Below are positions 62,703 through 64,000 of a stretch of DNA of 64,000 nucleotides, in pieces (position 1 is the stretch's first letter; every line of letters begins with the position of its first letter). The position numbers and the translations under genes are program-made. Source of the DNA: Mycolicibacterium brisbanense (lineage in GTDB: Bacteria > Actinomycetota > Actinomycetes > Mycobacteriales > Mycobacteriaceae); contig NZ_BCSX01000035.1 of assembly GCF_001570425.1 (NCBI RefSeq), forward strand, positions 1 to 64,000, in the 5' to 3' direction. The notes below the pieces were generated by a model. That model saw only the letters and a program-made list of their open reading frames with translations. It was not told the DNA's origin and searched no databases.

Positions 62703-63845
62703 GTGCCCACCGCCAAGGAACTCCACAAGCTCTGGGACCAGCGGATCAAGGACGAGTGCAAGGCGCGTGGTCTGCGATTCGTCGCGGGGTGTGGTTATCG
62801 GGCCGACTCGGTGTACCTGAGCGTTTTCTCCGCAGGCCGGTGGGCGACCAAAGGTGAGGCGGTACCGCGCTGGCGATGGACGGTGGCCATCAAACCGCGG
62901 GTGCTCGATGAGATCCTGTGGGAAGCGTTCATGCCCGACGAGGATCTCGGTGGGCCTCGCAAGCGGTTGAACCTGCGGGTCAGCGGCTGGTTCACCGTTG
63001 ACGGGCTGGAAGTCGGATCGGGGTTTGTCGACGTGCCCGACCCGGCTCAACCCGATGCCGCGGTGACGACCATGTTCGACGAATTCGACCGCCTCACCAC
63101 CGAATTCGTCGCCGCACATCCCGACGTGGACGCATATCTGAAGGCCCTGCAGGCGATGCCCGCCGAGCAGGCGGGCTGGCCGCGCAACCGGCTGCGCGAG
63201 ATCGTCACCCTGATCGCGGTGGGGGACCGGGACGCGGCGGGCGCGCTGGCCGACGCCGAGCTCGCCCGAGGTGAACACGGCCCCATGTCGGGACCGCGCG
63301 GCACTGTGTTCGAACTGCTGTCGGTGTTCTGCAAACCGGCCGAGGTGCAGGCCGAGTACTGGGAAATGGTCAAGCCCACCCACCGATTGACGTTGGTGTC
63401 CGGTACGAGTGGACCGGTGACCGTCACGCTCGCGGCAGGGCGTGAGCGCGGCGGCTCATTCGATCGTCGCCTGCGCAAGTTCAACGGCCGCGACGACTTC
63501 GCGCTGATTCTCACGCCGATCGGCGACGATGACACCTACCTGCAGGCCGCGGGGTCCGGACCGGATCGCATCACCGTCGAGATCCGCAAACCGGGCGGGC
63601 AGCAATGGGGGGTCGAGTCGGTGCGCTACGTCATCGGTCGCGCAGGCTCTGATGGCTCCGCGCTGGACCAGCCGATCGAGCTGCCCACCAGTACTCAGAT
63701 GGTCGGTGCGACAGAGGTTTTCGATGCCGACGAGGCGGCAGCACTGTTCACCGATTTCTACCGGCGCGGTTCGATTCCCGAGACCTGTACACTGCGCCCC
63801 GCCGAAGGCTGGACCGCCGACGGGACCAACGTCGACCTACGCTGA
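62703..63845 (+). CDS. Hypothetical protein (380 aa)
   Basis: Family not recognised. GTG 62703 lies 6 nt after the glmS stop, so it is probably in the same operon. Soluble, mixed alpha/beta composition. The N-terminal third is Trp-rich (RWATKGEAVPRWRWTVAIKP), the middle is helical (VDAYLKALQAMPAEQAGWPR), and no enzyme motif is visible. The position suits Rv3435c-Rv3434c only loosely; I do not claim orthology. Confidence 0.72.
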   Translation: MPTAKELHKLWDQRIKDECKARGLRFVAGCGYRADSVYLSVFSAGRWATKGEAVPRWRWTVAIKPRVLDEILWEAFMPDEDLGGPRKRLNLRVSGWFTVDGLEVGSGFVDVPDPAQPDAAVTTMFDEFDRLTTEFVAAHPDVDAYLKALQAMPAEQAGWPRNRLREIVTLIAVGDRDAAGALADAELARGEHGPMSGPRGTVFELLSVFCKPAEVQAEYWEMVKPTHRLTLVSGTSGPVTVTLAAGRERGGSFDRRLRKFNGRDDFALILTPIGDDDTYLQAAGSGPDRITVEIRKPGGQQWGVESVRYVIGRAGSDGSALDQPIELPTSTQMVGATEVFDADEAAALFTDFYRRGSIPETCTLRPAEGWTADGTNVDLR

Positions 63846-63849
63846 AGGT

Positions 63850-64000
63850 ATGGATCTGGCAGTACCGGAGGTCAACTTCACGGCACGCTGGGCCCGTGGC
63901 GGCCTCGGCGGGTTCATCGATGACGCGGCGTTCGATGACTATCTGCGTGCCTACCGCGCCGGAATGGCCAAGCTGCCCGACTGCGAGATATCGGATGTCT
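63850..64000 (+). CDS. Start of an unrecognised gene (cut by window end)
   Basis: An open frame from ATG 63850, 4 nt after the previous stop, gives about 50 residues (MDLAVPEVNFTARWARGGLG, then FDDYLRAYRAGMAKLP) with normal codon use and no stop before the window ends. Close spacing suggests one transcript with the 380-aa gene. Too short to assign. Confidence 0.6.
   Translation, partial: MDLAVPEVNFTARWARGGLGGFIDDAAFDDYLRAYRAGMAKLPDCEISDV

Overview
The window is high-GC actinobacterial DNA that reads as a rapidly growing mycobacterium (Mycolicibacterium-type). The evidence is a complete ESX-4 type VII secretion locus, mycosin, the esxT / rplM-rpsI / glmM / small-protein pair / glmS backbone in the order known from M. 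tuberculosis (Rv3450c to Rv3436c), a mycolic-acid cyclopropane-synthase-type methyltransferase, an F420-type luciferase-like oxidoreductase, a 13E12 (DUF222-HNH) gene and mycofactocin-type SDRs. The species call is inference.

Layout. 1-853: 5' part of a cytochrome b (QcrB-type) gene. 945-10610: ESX-4 in three transcription units: eccB4 (+), eccD4-mycP4 (-), and eccC4-(Rv3446c-like)-esxU-esxT (+). The last unit carries two ECF-sigma (SigM-type) promoters with the same 17-nt spacing. 10604-20150: an accessory block with a membrane protein, a DEAD-box helicase and an ethanolamine catabolic module. The module consists of a GAF regulator, an acetaldehyde dehydrogenase, a permease and EutB-EutC. 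Ethanolamine would be imported, split by EutBC into ammonia and acetaldehyde, and the aldehyde oxidised to acetate. No microcompartment genes and no EutA reactivase are present. 20339-26610: small exported proteins, rplM-rpsI with promoter and terminator, glmM, and an operon of a WXG100-sized protein plus a large Ala/Pro/acidic protein (Rv3440c/Rv3439c-like).

26607-59688 interrupts the ancestral order for about 33 kb. It holds a 13E12-family HNH gene, a ClC antiporter, a LysR regulator with an atypical SDR, a MocR regulator, and then a large catabolic cluster (about 32.9-50.6 kb). The cluster has a PucR regulator, a thiamine-diphosphate enzyme, a mycofactocin-type SDR, an aldo/keto reductase, a GMC oxidoreductase, an Fe-S flavoenzyme, MFS and APC transporters, a histidinol-dehydrogenase-like enzyme, a VOC protein, an aspartase/fumarase-family lyase, a ThuA-like protein and a LacI repressor. 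Its substrate cannot be read from the sequence. An IS607-type element with broken tnpA but intact-looking tnpB follows. After it come a second mycofactocin-type SDR under a strong candidate double operator, a YihY-type membrane protein, a mycolic-acid methyltransferase, a PF10118 protein coupled to a 2Fe-2S reductase, and an F420-type oxidoreductase. 59845-64000 returns to the backbone: an Rv3438-like alpha/beta hydrolase, glmS, and two unrecognised genes, the last cut by the window end.

Several genes lack a Shine-Dalgarno sequence and have a -10 element 6-9 nt before the start codon, suggesting leaderless mRNAs. I saw no tRNA, rRNA or CRISPR.
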